Notes: generated from the sequence alone by a model not told the origin. Shown: positions 12,331 to 25,510, counted from the first letter of the stretch. The stretch is 64,000 nucleotides of DNA from Tachypleus tridentatus (GCF_004210375.1 NC_134825.1:73213558-73277557), one strand, 5' to 3'. Numbers and translations are program-made.

Positions 12331-12865
12331 GTTAAATCTGAAATCTAGATCTAATTGTTTATCTACACAACGCTTGTATTTTAACGTTACGCTACATGTA
12401 TATTTTTTAATTTATAGACTGTATACTAGTAAAGTTTTCAATCTATGATTCTATCCAAATATTCACCTTTCGCAAGCACCACCTACAGGCTGCTAAATAT
12501 ACTTACAGTTTCTGAGATAATATAATGTGTTTTGTAATATTTGTGTAATTAATTTCTTAAAATGACTCAACACTTACAAGTTATAACAAAAGTTATATTT
12601 TCATACTGGTGAACTACTGATCCTGTAGGACCAACACGGTTATTAAATTACCAGTAGTTCACATGTTAACAAATGTTTATATATTAAGGCTGTATTCCAC
12701 ATGCTAGCCTATATATATAATCATAACTGTGGGCTGGGATGGAGTATTGTTTTAAATGGGCTTAATTGGGTCTGTATCAAAAAATGTCTCTGTTTTTGAA
12801 ACTTTTGTGGTTCTAATACTAATATTCGTGATGTTCTTTGATAATAAAATGGTGCATCTTCAGAT

Positions 12866-12924
12866 GTACATCCCTAAAATCAGTGGTTCGATTCCTCTCG
12901 GTAGACACAACATATAGCCCACAT
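12866..12924 (+). mobile_element. SINE-D fragment
   Basis: It contains aaaatcagtggttcgattcc followed by atagccca. This matches the B-box region of the short SINE-D family, best seen at 26678-26798. Confidence 0.6.
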
Positions 12925-13301
12925 GATCTCTGTAGACATGTTCTGGAACAAAGTATCTCGCTCAGTGTGAAGAAACCAACACTTCTAAATCAGATGAATA
13001 AAGTATAAAACTCAACTTTATCTTATTTTCACGAACAGTTCTGGTGACACAGTTTATTTTGTTGTTGTTTTTATACAGAAACTGAGTTTAGTTCATATTA
13101 TTGTTGTCTCTTTTAATTGTGTGTTCAACAGTTTGAACCACAATACAATTTATCATTAAACCATTGTATATAGATCCATAAATTGTGACACGTGTATGAT
13201 CTTCAAGACTATTAACTATCTATAAATGGATAAAAACTACAGTTACTATTCTTGGTACCTTGTGTTCTGAATGTTGCATGGCATGTTTGGTAATATCACT
13301 T

Positions 13302-13905
13302 ACTGAGGCTAATGTGCATAACGTGGTCCATGTATCCTGCACTAATGCGTATAACTTGATCCATGTATCCTACACTAATGTGTTTAACTTGGTACATGTG
13401 TCCTACACTAATGCGTATAACTTGATCCATGTATCCTACACTAATGTGTTTAACTTGATCCATGTATCCTACACTAATGTGTTTAACTTGGTCTGTGTAT
13501 TCTACACTAATGTGTATAACTTGGTCTGTGTATCCTACACTAATGTGTTTAACCTATCCTACGCTAATGTGTTTAACTTGATCCATGTATCCTACACTAA
13601 TGTGTTTAACTTGGTACATGTGTTCCTACACTAATGCGTATACACTAATGTGTTTAACCATGTATCCTACGCTAATGTGTTTAACTTGGTCTGTGTATCC
13701 TACACTAATGTGTTTAACTTGGTCTGTGTATCCTACACTAATGTGTTTAACTTGGTCTGTGTATCCTACACTAATGTGTTTAACTTGGTCTGTGTATCCT
13801 ACACTAATGTGTTTAACTTGGTCTGTGTATCCTACGCTAATGTGTTTAACTTGGTCTGTGTATCCTACACTAATGTGTATAACTTGGTCCATGTGTTCTA
13901 CACTT
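13302..13905. repeat. 33-bp minisatellite, about 18 copies
   Basis: The unit reads cctacactaatgtgtttaac followed by ttggtctgtgtat. Early units vary (gcgtataac, atccatgta) while those at 13670-13890 are nearly identical. There are shortened units near 13550 and 13625. Because 33 is divisible by three, several frames stay open through the array on both strands; these encode 11-residue repeats with no initiation context or domain and are not counted as genes. Confidence 0.95.
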
Positions 13906-15281
13906 TACTTCAATTTGAAGCATTTGAGAATAAAAGTTTTCAATTCATTTTCATTTGTGTTCTGTTAATGTTCTACGTGCCAAGTGGAATATATTTAAAA
14001 CATATATCAGTTATTTGAGGTTGTACATAAAACCTGATTCATTTTACCAGCTTAACTAATGTTATTTTGGATCATTTCTGAAGGGCAAGGGTTTGTCATT
14101 GTTGCTTGACCTTGTATATTCATTATTTTATATTCAACTCGTTATGTCTTCAAAAACGTTATTTCTTTGAGGCCGTATACCAACCTTAATTTTTTTAAGG
14201 CCTCAGATGGATTATACAGTAACGTATCATATGTATGTTACTGTATTTTGGAATAAAATACCCCACCACCAGCTCATACGTTTGTAAAACATTTCCAGTA
14301 GCTGTTCAGTAATGACATGGAATGGTTGGTAATGTCCGAATAATACGTAGCATAAGTATAGTAATAACGTAACTTCGTAACATTGTGTCAGAACATAGTC
14401 AGAATGTAACTTTACAATATAAAGTAGCAATAACATAAGAATATTAGATTGCATATGAAGAGCAAAAGAAAAGTGAAGATGGTTGGATGAAACAAAAAGT
14501 GGACAATTACTGTTTTTAACAATGGATGTACTAAAGCAGTACAGTGAGGAACTTTATTAAGATTACAAAATTGTTCTATGAGAGAAAAGGAATTAGTTAC
14601 GTCCAGCAAATGTTGTTGATTTAATTTTTATTGTTGCAGACAATTAGAATAATTATTCAAACAACTAAAAATTTATAAATATTAATAACAGGTACCCAGA
14701 TTAACTGGTTTGCTAAAGCTGTTGAATTACAAAAAAATATTTATATAACTTAATAACATAACTCAGAATTGTTTGCTTTACTTTTAAGGAGTATAAAATA
14801 AACACGATCTGCCACAGGATTTTACCTCTTACAGTGGAGTCACTCAGGATTTAATAATGTCTCCACATATAAATAATAAAAAAATTAAAACTCCATTGTT
14901 CATAAATATGTATAACATGGTGCTAGTGATAGTACGGTAAGTGTTTGTGTACCACTTACATATTGGTTTTGTTTGTTTTAGCATAACTTCTGGTTGTGTG
15001 CCGATGTGCTTTACGATGTCATTTTGGTATATTTCAAAATTTCTTATATATATATTCTTATTATAACCATAAAATACTCAAGCCATAAACCAAAACACAT
15101 TAACATAAATTCACTCCATAACCTCACTCCATAAATTGTGTGTAGTATTAATCACTAAAAGGAGATAATTCCATTGGAACAACTTTCAGAACTTTGTGAA
15201 TTTTATGCCACAGCAAGTCCGTAGCTGTTATTTGAGCAAAAGGTGGCCCTGGTTGTTAACAGGTGTAAATGTTGATAATTT
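13906..15281. other. AT-rich non-coding DNA
   Basis: No gene, RNA or transposon end was recognised. Confidence 0.5.
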
Positions 15282-15385
15282 GCTTGTTTGTTTGAAGTTA
15301 AGCACAAAGTTACGAAATGGGCTATCTATGCTCTGTCTACCATGGATCTCGCCAGGCGATTTCTAATGTTGTAAATCAAAGTGGC
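15282..15385 (-). mobile_element. SINE-C fragment
   Basis: SINE-C on its sense strand has a short tRNA-like head (agtggcacagcggtatgtct, then acttacaa, then a gatacccatggtgggc box) and a tail reading agctttgtgctt. This minus-strand copy shows the tail (aagcacaaagttacg) and gggctatctatgctctgt. Confidence 0.7.
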
Positions 15386-15702
15386 AATATGTATATATCA
15401 CAAATCATTCTTTAATCTTTAATTTGTAATAGAATGCTGTTACGTGTTTTCTAAATGTTAAACTGCTGTTTTAAAAGAAAAACAAAACTTAATACATATC
15501 TGATTGCAATTCACTGACTCGACGATTGAAACCTTTTGATTATAAAATGTCTGTAGCAGTAATGTTGAAAATATTACGTCAATGTGGCATTATTATATAT
15601 TTTGTAAATTTATTTCATAGGCCATTAAAATATTCTGGTAGTCTGGAAGAATACTTCATAGAGAATACACTTACTCACTAGCTTTAAGAAGTTACGATTA
15701 CT

Positions 15703-15845
15703 ACTTTGTGTGGGCTGGCTTTAGCCTATTTACTAGCGTGCTCGGACTGTGAATTAGGGTTCATGGTTTGTGGGCAGTTACTACAAAATCATATTCTGCA
15801 TTTTGGTATCACATTGCATCATAAGAGTGACAGTAAAATCGGAAG
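15703..15845 (+). mobile_element. SINE-B fragment (tRNA-like)
   Basis: It has gggctggctttagc, ggactgtgaatta, ggttcatggttt and, downstream, aagagtgacagtaaaatc. The same order of words is seen at 18186-18330, which defines a second tRNA-like family sharing the gacggtaaaatc body word. Confidence 0.6.
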
Positions 15846-16035
15846 AACCTATTTGGTGATTCTATTAACTCGTAAGGCACAAAATATAAATAATAAAGTT
15901 CAGTATGACAAGTGGACAAAACCTAATAACTTCATGTTACTCGGCCAATTTCCATAATTCTTCCAATTTTTTCTTTGTGGGTACCATATACAAATTTAGA
16001 TACAGAATAGTTAAAACAAAATGGAACATATTGTA

Positions 16036-17517
16036 CAGTTTTGGCCAAAATGTTTGCAAATTTTGTGAAAGATAAGATCATTATTATTAAGATGGAATAC
16101 AAATATACTTAATGATGTTAAACTGATAAATGTATGTGATATTAAACATATATATATGTAATCTGTGTAATGAGACAGGTTATATGGACATCATAAACGA
16201 TTTATTAAAACAAAAAATGCTTTTATTAGACAAGTGTACAAAAATGTGTAATTCAGTATTTTATCTATCAAAACCAAACCTTACAAGAACATATATATTG
16301 ACAAAATATAACATTAAATTATTATAAGTAACTTCTGTAACATTATACCCTTCATATCAAACATTCAGTATTGGTTAGTCCTCTTAGTACTTTAATAACC
16401 TCTTCCAGGCGAAGTGTCATGCTGTTAATGAGATTATTGATTAATCCTCCTTGCTTCCATCCGAATTTGTCACTAGAAGGCGCTGAAACTCATATAGGTA
16501 GTTGGTTTAGGGCCGTAAATAATTTTTCTGGCTTAGTTCTGCCCAACAATTCTCAATGGGATTACAATTTGAAGACTTTGTTGGCCATGGCAATCTTGTA
16601 AAATTCACCTGGTTGAGATAATCCTGTATAGTATATGCACTGTAAGCAGTGGCATTGTCATTCTGGAATACAAAGTTATTGTCAAATCTTTTCCTAACAT
16701 ATGGCAGAAAATACTGTTTCCATGTGATGTCTGTAGGAGGTTCCATTGACGTTTCCCTGGAAGATATGATGAGCAGTTGTTCAAACATGTACTATAAATA
16801 TGTACTGCACCACCTCCTTCAGGAGAGACAGATTCCCTTCATCTGTTATCCAGGAAAACAATGAACACGAATCCTATCACTAACTTTAATAAGCCAGAAA
16901 CAGGACTCATCTGAAAAGATAACATGTCCCTAGTATCCTAACTGTAAGTTGGCATGCTGTCTTGCCCGGTTAACATGGTGAAGATGGTGAATTTTGGGTA
17001 ATATTGGTTTGCAGATAGCCCTTATTGTAAAATAACTTTGTTTGGTCAGTCTCCTCTTTAGTGTACTTCTGGATACCCTGGAATGAATGTGTTCATACCA
17101 TTCCTGTCTTGAGGTATTACAGGACTTCTTTCGAAATCGACGTGTTAATCTGATTATAGCTTGTTTATCTGGGGCAGAAGTTTTTCTGCATCCACCAGCA
17201 GACTTTCTTGGAATAACATTTACTGTAGTCCGATGACGTTTAAGGATTTTGGAGGCATCCCACTGTTCTGGCTTCATACAATTTCTATGCAATCAAACAA
17301 TTTGACGCCATATAACTTCTGGTACACTCTTTTATACAGAACAGGTGTGCATGTGTGTTTGACGAACAAATGCTCGAAATAACTTATTCAAACCAGAATA
17401 ACGACTCGTACATGTGTGCATATTTGTTCTTCTCTATTACTGTTCGAACATTTACTTCACATCAAATAGACAGTAATATCAATATAGAACAGTATATAAA
17501 CGTTTAGACCAAGACTG
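16036..17517 (-). mobile_element. Tc1-type DNA transposon, degraded
   Basis: This 1,482-bp element is flanked by TA on both sides (16034-16035, 17518-17519). The left end reads cagttttggccaaaatgttt. The right end, read inward on the other strand, reads cagtcttggtctaaacgttt. The ends match at about 16 of 20 positions. It encodes a minus-strand transposase with HTH and DD34E regions. Its length is normal for Tc1 elements. A separate pogo-like MITE begins 21 bp beyond its right end. Confidence 0.88.
16507..17292 (-). pseudogene. Tc1-type transposase pseudogene (DD34E)
   Basis: The N-terminal half (17292-16930) has a Tc1-like helix-turn-helix region with APDKQAIIRLTRRFRKKS and VSRSTLKRRL. The middle (about 16915-16790) contains FSDESCF, the usual first catalytic Asp region, but has in-frame stops. 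The C-terminal half (16788-16507) holds FQNDNATA with the second Asp and, 34 residues later, the Glu of NPIENCW, preceded by LPWP. Spacing and motifs are those of Tc1 transposases. The stops show it is dead. Confidence 0.92.
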
Positions 17518-17537
17518 TATCTATAATATAAGTTATA

Positions 17538-18090
17538 CAGTAAAACCTGTCTAAGCCGGAAACTGCATGAGGTGGAAACCTGTTGAGGCCAGAAATATCA
17601 AAATTATTCAGTATTATCTTAAGATTTCTTTTATAAAAGGCTCTCTATATGGCGAAATCTGTGTAACGTGAACGGAAAACTATCTTTCACCTACCTCATC
17701 TATCAACAAGTAGGATTAGAACCTGAGTAAGGCGGAAAAATGTTTTGATTAAATATTAATTTCTTATTTCCTTTTATTTCTATTTTAATCGCATGAGAAA
17801 GCCCATTAAAAAAAACGAAACAATTTAAACTGCTGGACACTTTCTTCAAATAAATTTGATTAAGATTTCATGCACTTATGTATATTTTGATGTTCTGTTT
17901 TTGTTCTTATTCTAATAAATATATCAGAAACAGTATAATAACTTTATTTACAAACAACTTACTTTCCTTGAGTCAACCAAGTATAACGTTCCGCTCAAAA
18001 ATTATATATAATTAAAGAAATGCATGTTCACTGTCTAAGCCGGACATTTTCCTCGATCCCGTTCAATTCCGCCTTAGACAGGTTTTACTG
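17538..18090. mobile_element. TA-flanked MITE, pogo/Tigger-like ends
   Basis: This 553-bp element lies between TA dinucleotides (17536-17537, 18091-18092). The left terminus cagtaaaacctgtctaagcc and the inward-read right terminus cagtaaaacctgtctaaggc differ at one base in 20. It has no transposase, so it is non-autonomous. The end sequence resembles pogo/Tigger elements, from general knowledge of that group. Confidence 0.88.
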
Positions 18091-18185
18091 TATTAGTAAT
18101 AGACTGAATGTTACTATAATGTTAAATTATCTGAAATAAAATTTTCTATAAAGAAGCTTCTTTAGCTATTAGAAGTAAGGGTCAG

Positions 18186-18330
18186 TCATGGGCTAGTGGT
18201 TAACTGGGTTGGACTGTGAATTATGACATAGTAGCTGTACACTTGATTATTCATGGTTCGCGACTCATTTCCGTGGAAATGCGCTACGTGCTTCGGTGCT
18301 ATGCAGTGACGGTAAAATCCCAGTCCTTAG
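18186..18330 (+). mobile_element. SINE-B fragment (tRNA-like)
   Basis: It has gggctagtggttaactggg, ggactgtgaattatg, a B-box-like ggttcgcgactc and then gacggtaaaatccc. The word order is the same as at 15703-15845. It directly abuts a SINE-A copy in opposite orientation. Confidence 0.65.
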
Positions 18331-18334
18331 ATTA

Positions 18335-18607
18335 TTTGTTTGTTTGCATTTCGCGCAAAGCTACACAAGGGCTATCTGCGCTAGCCGTCCCTAATTTAGT
18401 AGTGTAAGGCTAGAAGGAAAACAGCTAGTCATCACCACCCACCTACAACTTTTGGTCCACTCTTTAACTAACGAATAGTGGGATTGACCATCACTTTATA
18501 ATGCCCCCACGACTAAAAGGTCTAGCATGTTTGGTGCGACGGGAATTCGAACTCATGGCCCTCAGATTACGAATCGAACGCCTTAACCCACCTGGCCATG
18601 CTGGGCC
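18335..18607 (-). mobile_element. SINE-A, full length
   Basis: From the left: tail (tttgtttgcatttcgcgcaa), body, and tRNA-like head with gggaattcgaact and a terminal ctggccatgctgggcc. An antisense frame at 18491-18742 is a by-product. Confidence 0.93.
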
Positions 18608-19611
18608 ATTCGTTAGGTTAAGTGGCCAAGAGTTGGTGATGGGTGTTGTTGAATAGTTGCCTCTTGTTAAGTCTGTATTAAAATCAAGAAACTCTTTGGA
18701 AAAACACTCCTTGTGTAGAGTTCCGCGAAAATTATGTAGCAACTGCTACTTATTTTGTGTACAAAGATAATAGAGACTTGGCCTTTCAATAATAATGAAT
18801 TGATTAGGATGAAGTAAGATAGTAATGAGTATTCACAATAAATAAAAAATTTCTTTAATGTGATGGGTTTATCAAAAGGCTTTCTTGGGATGTGTGAGCT
18901 TTCAGATGAACAATCTTATGAAAATAATTTTACTATAGATTACAAAGAACGAGCTTAACATATGTGAATATAGCTCATTATAAATCTACGTTATCTATTT
19001 AGCCTAATCGTTTAACTTCTAGGTTTAAGTTACGCATGTGATTCAAAGGTAACCACGATTTTAAGTACTGATTTGGCAATCCGAGTCATATTAAAGTCCA
19101 TTTACATCCAAATAGGCACAATACTACGTGTATTTGTTTACCATCCTATACTGTCCATCTTTGGTTTAATTTTTAAATACTATCTTTGCTTATTTTTTTT
19201 TTACTGTTCATGCACTGTCTGTCTTGAAGATTATATGTTCTTGAAACACAGTCTGCGTTAAAGTTTAATGCCGAAATACTGATTTATTTGTGTATTAATT
19301 TATTTTTCATATATTGTCAGGCATACTTTTCATATAATTTTCCTCTTCAAGTTTACTTTTCATTGTTTTCTTTTTTTATATTTGCTTTTAAATATTGTCC
19401 GTCTTTTCAAGTATGTTCTGTTCTTACGTTTGTTTTTCAAATATTGTTCGTGTTTTAGGCTCCTTTTCAAACACTTTTGTTTAAGTTTGTCATTAAAATA
19501 GTTCGTGCTTCTCTGTGTTGGTATTTGGGTAATTATGTGGAATACCCTGGAGGATCAGGTGCACTAGACCTCTTCCTCCAAAATCATTAAAATAGTGTCT
19601 GTGTTTCTTTC
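18608..19611. other. AT-rich non-coding DNA
   Basis: No gene is seen. From about 19280 to 19510 there is a loose, pyrimidine-rich repetition of words such as ttttcaa and atattgtc, probably decayed simple sequence. Confidence 0.45.
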
Positions 19612-19728
19612 TTTGTTTTGAATTTCACGCAAAGCTACAGAAGAGCTATCTACGCTAGCTGTTCCCTAATTTAGCAGTGGAAAGGGCAGCTAGTCTTGGG
19701 CTAACTTTTACCAACGAATAGTGGGTGT
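19612..19728 (-). mobile_element. SINE-A fragment with internal deletion
   Basis: The tail (tttcacgcaaagctacag) and ctaatttagcag are present. Much of the body is missing before ttttaccaacgaatagtggg, and the head is absent. Confidence 0.8.
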
Positions 19729-22004
19729 CTGTTGTTCAAGAAATGCGTGTTTAAAACTATAGTCAAATATTATCTGGAAAATGGTAGAACCAAACACAAC
19801 AAGTTATGATGACCCATTTCTTAAGCTCGTGGAACACTAAGTAGGATGAAAAGATATTTCAGCAGACACATACATTTTAGACTGTTTTACGAAGACGTTA
19901 AGGTGAGAAACGCTTAAGTTAAACCTACTTGTGAAACAAATGAAAAAAAAATGATAAAAGGACTGATATAATACACTGACAACTTCTCAACCTGCTTGAC
20001 ATCATGTTGTAGAATTGGGAAGACATAAAAATAAAAATAGTTACATCCATAATGTTCTAACATGTGAATACTTCGGTCTAACATTTTGCGAAGGATAAAT
20101 GAAAGAATGTGGAAACGTCAATGACATAAAACAAGTGGTACTGAGTGATTCATCCTTAATGGCGAGAAGATGAGAACTCAAAAATAAATGGTTAAATACA
20201 AATTAAAATTATGGGTACAATGTGAAAGGGATGCACTTGTCAGCCAATCACAGCACTAAAAGTTTGGATTACCACTCATAGCAGTGTATGATTAATTACC
20301 TTGGCCGAAAGATGATAAATATGCTACGTAGTGCTAATTATAAATTCAAAAAATACGTAAATATAAATTATCCATAAAATTACACAAGTTGTTGGACAAA
20401 GGAGTTACTCAATCGGAACACATGCTACAAAAGGTTACGTTTCATCATCTGTTATGTTGGGTTTGATCATTTCCATTTTCACCCAAACAATGGAGATAAG
20501 TTTGAACAAATCTATATTTAATAAATAATAAAAAACCGTTCTACAAGTTTATTTGTTAAAAGAGAAATGAAACACTGACAACATGTAAATAATATTTGAT
20601 TTTAATGTTCATAAGCTCCAATTTCGCTGTTTTAATACGGTGGCTGTACAAAATAAAGGTAAACAAAAAGCATAGCTATAGATAAGTCGACATCAGAAGT
20701 CCATATAAATTAATAAGTGTAACCAACGATTGGCATGACGGTGACGTGACAAGCAGAGATTGTGTGTGTGTTTGACTTATAAAGTGATAAAGTGACCAAG
20801 TCTTAAGTTTCTCTTATCTGATCGAATATTGAGATTTGATAGTCATTTTAGAGCGTTCCTTTGGTCCAAAAGTCCGGAAATCGTTCTTGCATTAACGGGA
20901 AAACAAATCATGAATCATCAGATTCACAGTAAGAAATACTAACCACTAAGCCAACCCTGTTCCAGTATAGTCAGAAACACCTATTTGTTTCTCTATAATT
21001 AGGTTTATTGCATGGTGACCTTTTTTGTTTTCGAGAGATGAGTTCGACCATCTTCCTAAAGTAACTCATAGTAATGTTAATTATTATTATGTGAATGAAG
21101 CATTGTGAAGTGTTTACCATTTTTATATACAAATCCAAATGGTCACTTATACTTGATGTAATCATTTTTGAAACCACCTCAATTAATACGAGTATGTATA
21201 TTGAAGATCATGATTACCATGTTGTGGTTTATACTATTCTTTAACAACAATGAAAATCTTCGTGTCTTATATCCATCTTTTGTTAAAAAAAAAAACCAAC
21301 AAGAAACATTTAAGAGTATGAAAATAAGTGATTTAAATATCTGTTACGAGTTGCAGTCACTGTTCATATATAATTATATAGATGTGTTTGAGTCATTTAA
21401 TTTAATTCATCAAGAATCAACTAGCGCACGTGGGCTTTCGCAAAGATATAATGGTCATTTAACAGATCCCTTGCCATCCCAAGACTTCACAGCAGGCATA
21501 ATGATCATCAAACAGAATGCTCATCATCTGTGTAGGTTCTAAAATAAGATGTGATGAATGTTAAAACAAAAAAGTAATAAGTACATTAAATCCGTCAGGA
21601 CAGACACAAAAGAAAATATTCGTCGCTCATGAAAATTTTCAAAGCAGATGTGACGAACATTTCAAAGAAACCAGACAACTTGTCATTTATATGCAAAAAC
21701 GGCTCGTTTGGGCTGAGAAAACACTTTACATAGAAGAGCGAACAACGTTAGCTGACAACTTGTCAGTTTTTACAGTTGCTAAGGTAAAAAAATCAGTCAG
21801 AACAATAGCTGGCTTGTATAGCTATTGGTTGTATAGGCCTAACTTAACTGCTAGGTTTTGCAAATTTTAGTTTTGTATGTTCACCTGTTGCTTATTTCTG
21901 TGCAATGAAGTTGCAAGAAAGTATATTTTATACATTACTTGAATTAGGACTGTTATAAGGCTTTATGATAGAGTATCTTTCTTTATGTTGACCGAAAGGT
22001 TGTA
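19729..22004. other. Non-coding DNA with a dispersed-repeat fragment
   Basis: No gene was identified. A frame at 21168-21542 has no domain. At about 21690-21760 the words aaaacggctcgtttgggctg and gagcgaacaacgtt recur in diverged form at 47350-47410, so they belong to a dispersed repeat, here called R2, probably a retroelement remnant. Confidence 0.5.
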
Positions 22005-22067
22005 GTTCGTTTGTTGTTAAGTTCACAAAACTACAATATGGGCTAGCTGTGCTATTCCTACCGCGAG
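22005..22067 (-). mobile_element. SINE-C tail fragment, insertion target of SINE-A
   Basis: It reads gtttgttgttaagttcacaa then gggctagctgtgct, the tail side of SINE-C. The SINE-A at 22068 is inserted in or beside it; the last 11 bp (cctaccgcgag) form the target duplication. Confidence 0.6.
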
Positions 22068-22337
22068 GGCCCGCCAAGCGCGTAAGGCGTGCGACTCGTA
22101 ATCCGAGGGTCGCGGGTTCGCGCCCGCGTCGCGCTAAACATGCTCGCCCTCCCAGCCGTGGGGGTGTATAATGTGACGGTCAATCCCACTATTCGTTGGT
22201 AAAAGAGTAGCCCAAGAGTTGGCGGTGGGTGGTGATGACTAGCTGCCTTCCCTCTAGTCTTACACTGCAAAATTAGGGACGGCTAGCACAGATAGCCCTC
22301 GAGTAGCTTTGTGCGAAATTCCAAAACAACCAACCAA
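22068..22337 (+). mobile_element. SINE-A with target-site duplication
   Basis: The tRNA-like head contains ggcgtgcgactcgtaatccg and a B-box-like ggttcgcgccc, followed by the body and an aaacaaccaacc tail. The 11-bp duplication cctaccgcgag lies at 22057-22067 and 22338-22348, which defines both ends of the insertion and shows target-primed retroposition. Confidence 0.95.
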
Positions 22338-22348
22338 CCTACCGCGAG

Positions 22349-23552
22349 TAAAAGGTAATAGGGTGCGCTTGTGAACAGTTGTCGTAGCTTATTTGTTTAC
22401 TTCATAAACTTTACATTGTCATAATTATTTCTGAAAGTGAGATAAATTCTGTGCTTATATTCAATCTGATGCTTCCATAAATTATCTCAGGAAACTATTT
22501 ATTATGCATGAAAGACAAAACTGTACGACGATTCGAAATTAGAGTAAGGTCAGTGAAATTTGAAACCAGCATTGGGAAAATTAAAGGTTGCAGCAAACAG
22601 GTTACGTATTCTGAATTTTTAATTATTTATTGTAAAATAAGAATAAAAACAACCGGAGAAACTTAATCATGTATAAAAGCTTTACTTGAACATCCTTTTT
22701 CAAACTAACAAATTATGTTTTGTCTTAGCTCGAGAAACAATCAGGGCCAACGGCAAAAACAAGAGAAAAAAAATGGCTTCCAAAGCTTATCGCTAACAAA
22801 AATAACTTTCGATTTCTTTATGCTTGGTTCGATTACACTATGTAACACAAATTTTGTTCCTGAATAGTATGTGTTATTTCTTAATTGCTTATGATGTAAA
22901 AGTACAGAAAATGGCCATTATTTCCTTCAAAGTTTGTTTTTTTGACATGGATAATGAAATTTAGAAATTAACCTATTTTCTATGTAAAAACGGGCAAATT
23001 TACATAAGGTCTGAATGAAACAACATATGAATCAATATTTATATGTATTTATGCTAAAGTTATACAAAAATGAACAAAAATGTTTAGAAGTGAGTCGTTT
23101 TCGAGATTTGCGACTGTAATGTAAATCACTTTTACGTATCAGCCATCAAATACAGTCTTCCATCGTGTTTTCGTTATAAGCTCCCAGGTCACAAAATCAA
23201 AGTCTGAAGAGAAAAAGATCTTTTCCATTTACTTTAGGCACAAGCAATTGGGAAATAACACTTTCTGCCTAAGAACGAGAAAAAGTAAAAAAATTGTTAC
23301 ATTGAGGTTTTCTATCGGACTCTAATCTGCTTATGTCTTTACTGAAACAAAAATAGTTCAATAAATAGCAAGCTAAGCATTTCAACGTAAAGAAGTGGCT
23401 ATTATCATGAAATTAGTGAAAGTGGGTGGAATATTTTATATTCTAAATATAAAACTAAAAAAATTTAAATATAAACTAAAATTATAAAAATATAACAAAT
23501 ATTATATAATATTATACAGTAAACTCAGCTCTGTTTATAAAGTAAGAGTGCT
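22349..23552. other. AT-rich non-coding DNA
   Basis: Nothing recognisable was seen. Confidence 0.5.
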
Positions 23553-23652
23553 TGTGTGTTTTCTAATTGCATAGCCACATCGGGCTATTGCTGAGCCCAC
23601 CGAGGGGAGTCGAACCTCTGATTTTAACGGTGTAAATCCGTAGACTTATAAA
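23553..23652 (-). mobile_element. SINE-D
   Basis: From the left it has tagccacatcgggctat, then caccgaggggagtcgaacc (the B-box region in antisense), then gtaaatccgtagactta. It lacks the last head bases seen at 26678. Confidence 0.8.
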
Positions 23653-24167
23653 GTAGGAAAAAATCAACAAGTGATAAATGTAACTTACTCATTCAATACA
23701 GTGCATGCGTGATCTTGAGTTAATTTGTGTTTTCTGACTTTGTGCAGATGCATGGAGATAGATTTTACTACCTTGGCACCTAATTATTAACGTGTTTCTC
23801 TAGAGCTAATCAATATTCAATCTGTACATTCCTTCTGGGCTTTAACAAAAGTTCGTCCAGCTACTCACTGTTTTAGTATACCAAAGAATTAAGCTTCATA
23901 ACAGTATTTATATGCAGAATGAATCTTTATTCTCATTTACAAATATGTAATATTAATTGTACTGTAACATGTATTACTCAAATTCTATTTGGTAAGAATT
24001 ATTTGGAAATTTGAGTACAATCAGAGACAACTCGGAAAACTAGTTCGAGCCAAAATGGTAGACAGTTAGAAACACAACATGAAACGAATTCCTACGTATA
24101 CGTTATTGAATGTAGCGCCGCATAATTATATATTAATTCAATCACCTATTTGGTACATTTTTAGTGG

Positions 24168-24442
24168 TTTGGTTTGTTGTGAATTTCGCGCAAAGCTACA
24201 CGAGGGCTATCTGCGCTAGCCGTCCCTAATTTAGCAGTGTAAGACTACAGGGAATGCAGCTAGTCATCACCATCCACCGCCAACTCTTGGACTACTCTTT
24301 TACCAACGAATAGTGGGATTGACCGTAACATTATAACACCACCACGGCTGAGAGGGCGAGCATGTTTGGTGTGACGAGGATTCGAACCCACGACTGTCAG
24401 ATTACGAGTCGAACGATCTAACCCACCTGGCCATGTCGGGCC
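24168..24442 (-). mobile_element. SINE-A, full length
   Basis: The tail (tgaatttcgcgcaaagctac), body and head (gaggattcgaacccacga, ending ctggccatgtcgggcc) are all present. Confidence 0.93.
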
Positions 24443-25510
24443 TCCCAAGATACGTTTATAAAGTAATATGTCATAGAAGCCAGTAGGAGGACAAATGAAT
24501 AACAAACATATAATGATATATGGATATAAACCAGTTTAAGTAATCGAAAATTAAAGTGTAAAGATACAGTCAACGTTTTCTATTCCTTTATATTGTGACA
24601 TCGTTAAGTGTTCAGTGATATCTGATACCTCAGTATTTTGTCCATAACGAAGAGAAAGTTATATATTTACAAACCACTCACACCTACTTTTGTTTGCTAG
24701 TGTTTGAGGTCATTTCGATCAGTTGTAGAACTATACATTGTACAGGAACTAAGCGTAATTTATTAAACTGTGTTCCTAAAGTGTACCTCTTATTTTCTAA
24801 GAAAAGAAAAAAATAATTATTACTTCTTCTTGTTCATAGGTTCTTCCAATGTTTACATCATAACTTGGCTTTTATCCCTTCTCTTTGTTACATCGGAAGT
24901 AGGATATGCAACCGCCATTTTTATATAATTAATCATGACATATGTGAGGAAGAGTCCAGGCTATGCACGAAAATATAATGTAAAGAGTAAGATCAAGCTA
25001 GGACGTTTTCGGGCGTGTATGTGTGTGCGGGGATCCTCTCAAGCTTGCAAGGAGCCCCAAATGGCAGTTTCTGTGGGACATTTCTATGCAAGTCAGACTG
25101 GCGCATATACAAAAAACTAAACCATAGCGTAACGTTCCCAACCGAACTTAAGGCCCACACAAGGTCAACCTTCTTTGCCCTATCCTTTAAAGCCCTTTGT
25201 AAAATGACGTTCCTGGGAACAAACAGAGAACTATACCTACTTAGGGACGAATATCAGTAGTCATGATACAAGTGTGGGAGAGGGACGGGAATGGCAAAAA
25301 AAAAAAAAAAAAAAATCTTGAAACTCAAATAAACGTTCAATACAGATGTGAAACTATAACCGTGAAAACAACTACTAAAATTGCACATTTGGTAAGTTCT
25401 AATCTGAGGGGTCACTGCTTAAGTAAACAAAATGATAATTCGAGGTATTTGAAATGTAATTTTATAGAGGAAGAACGAAAACAATTTGCATAGAAGGAAA
25501 AACTGCTGAC
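24443..25510. other. Non-coding DNA, possible decayed LINE body
   Basis: No domain is recognised. A poly-A run lies at about 25296-25314. The segment precedes a LINE C-terminal remnant on the same strand, so part of it may be degraded LINE sequence. Confidence 0.35.

Noticed and set aside
13260-14018. Repeat-rich open frames of 88-127 codons on both strands
   Set aside because: They exist only because the 33-bp minisatellite unit has no stop in several frames. There is no signal peptide, domain or start context.
22068-22140. tRNA gene
   Set aside because: The tRNA-like A and B box words belong to the SINE-A head. The body continues directly and the copy has SINE target duplications. The same holds for the other SINE heads.
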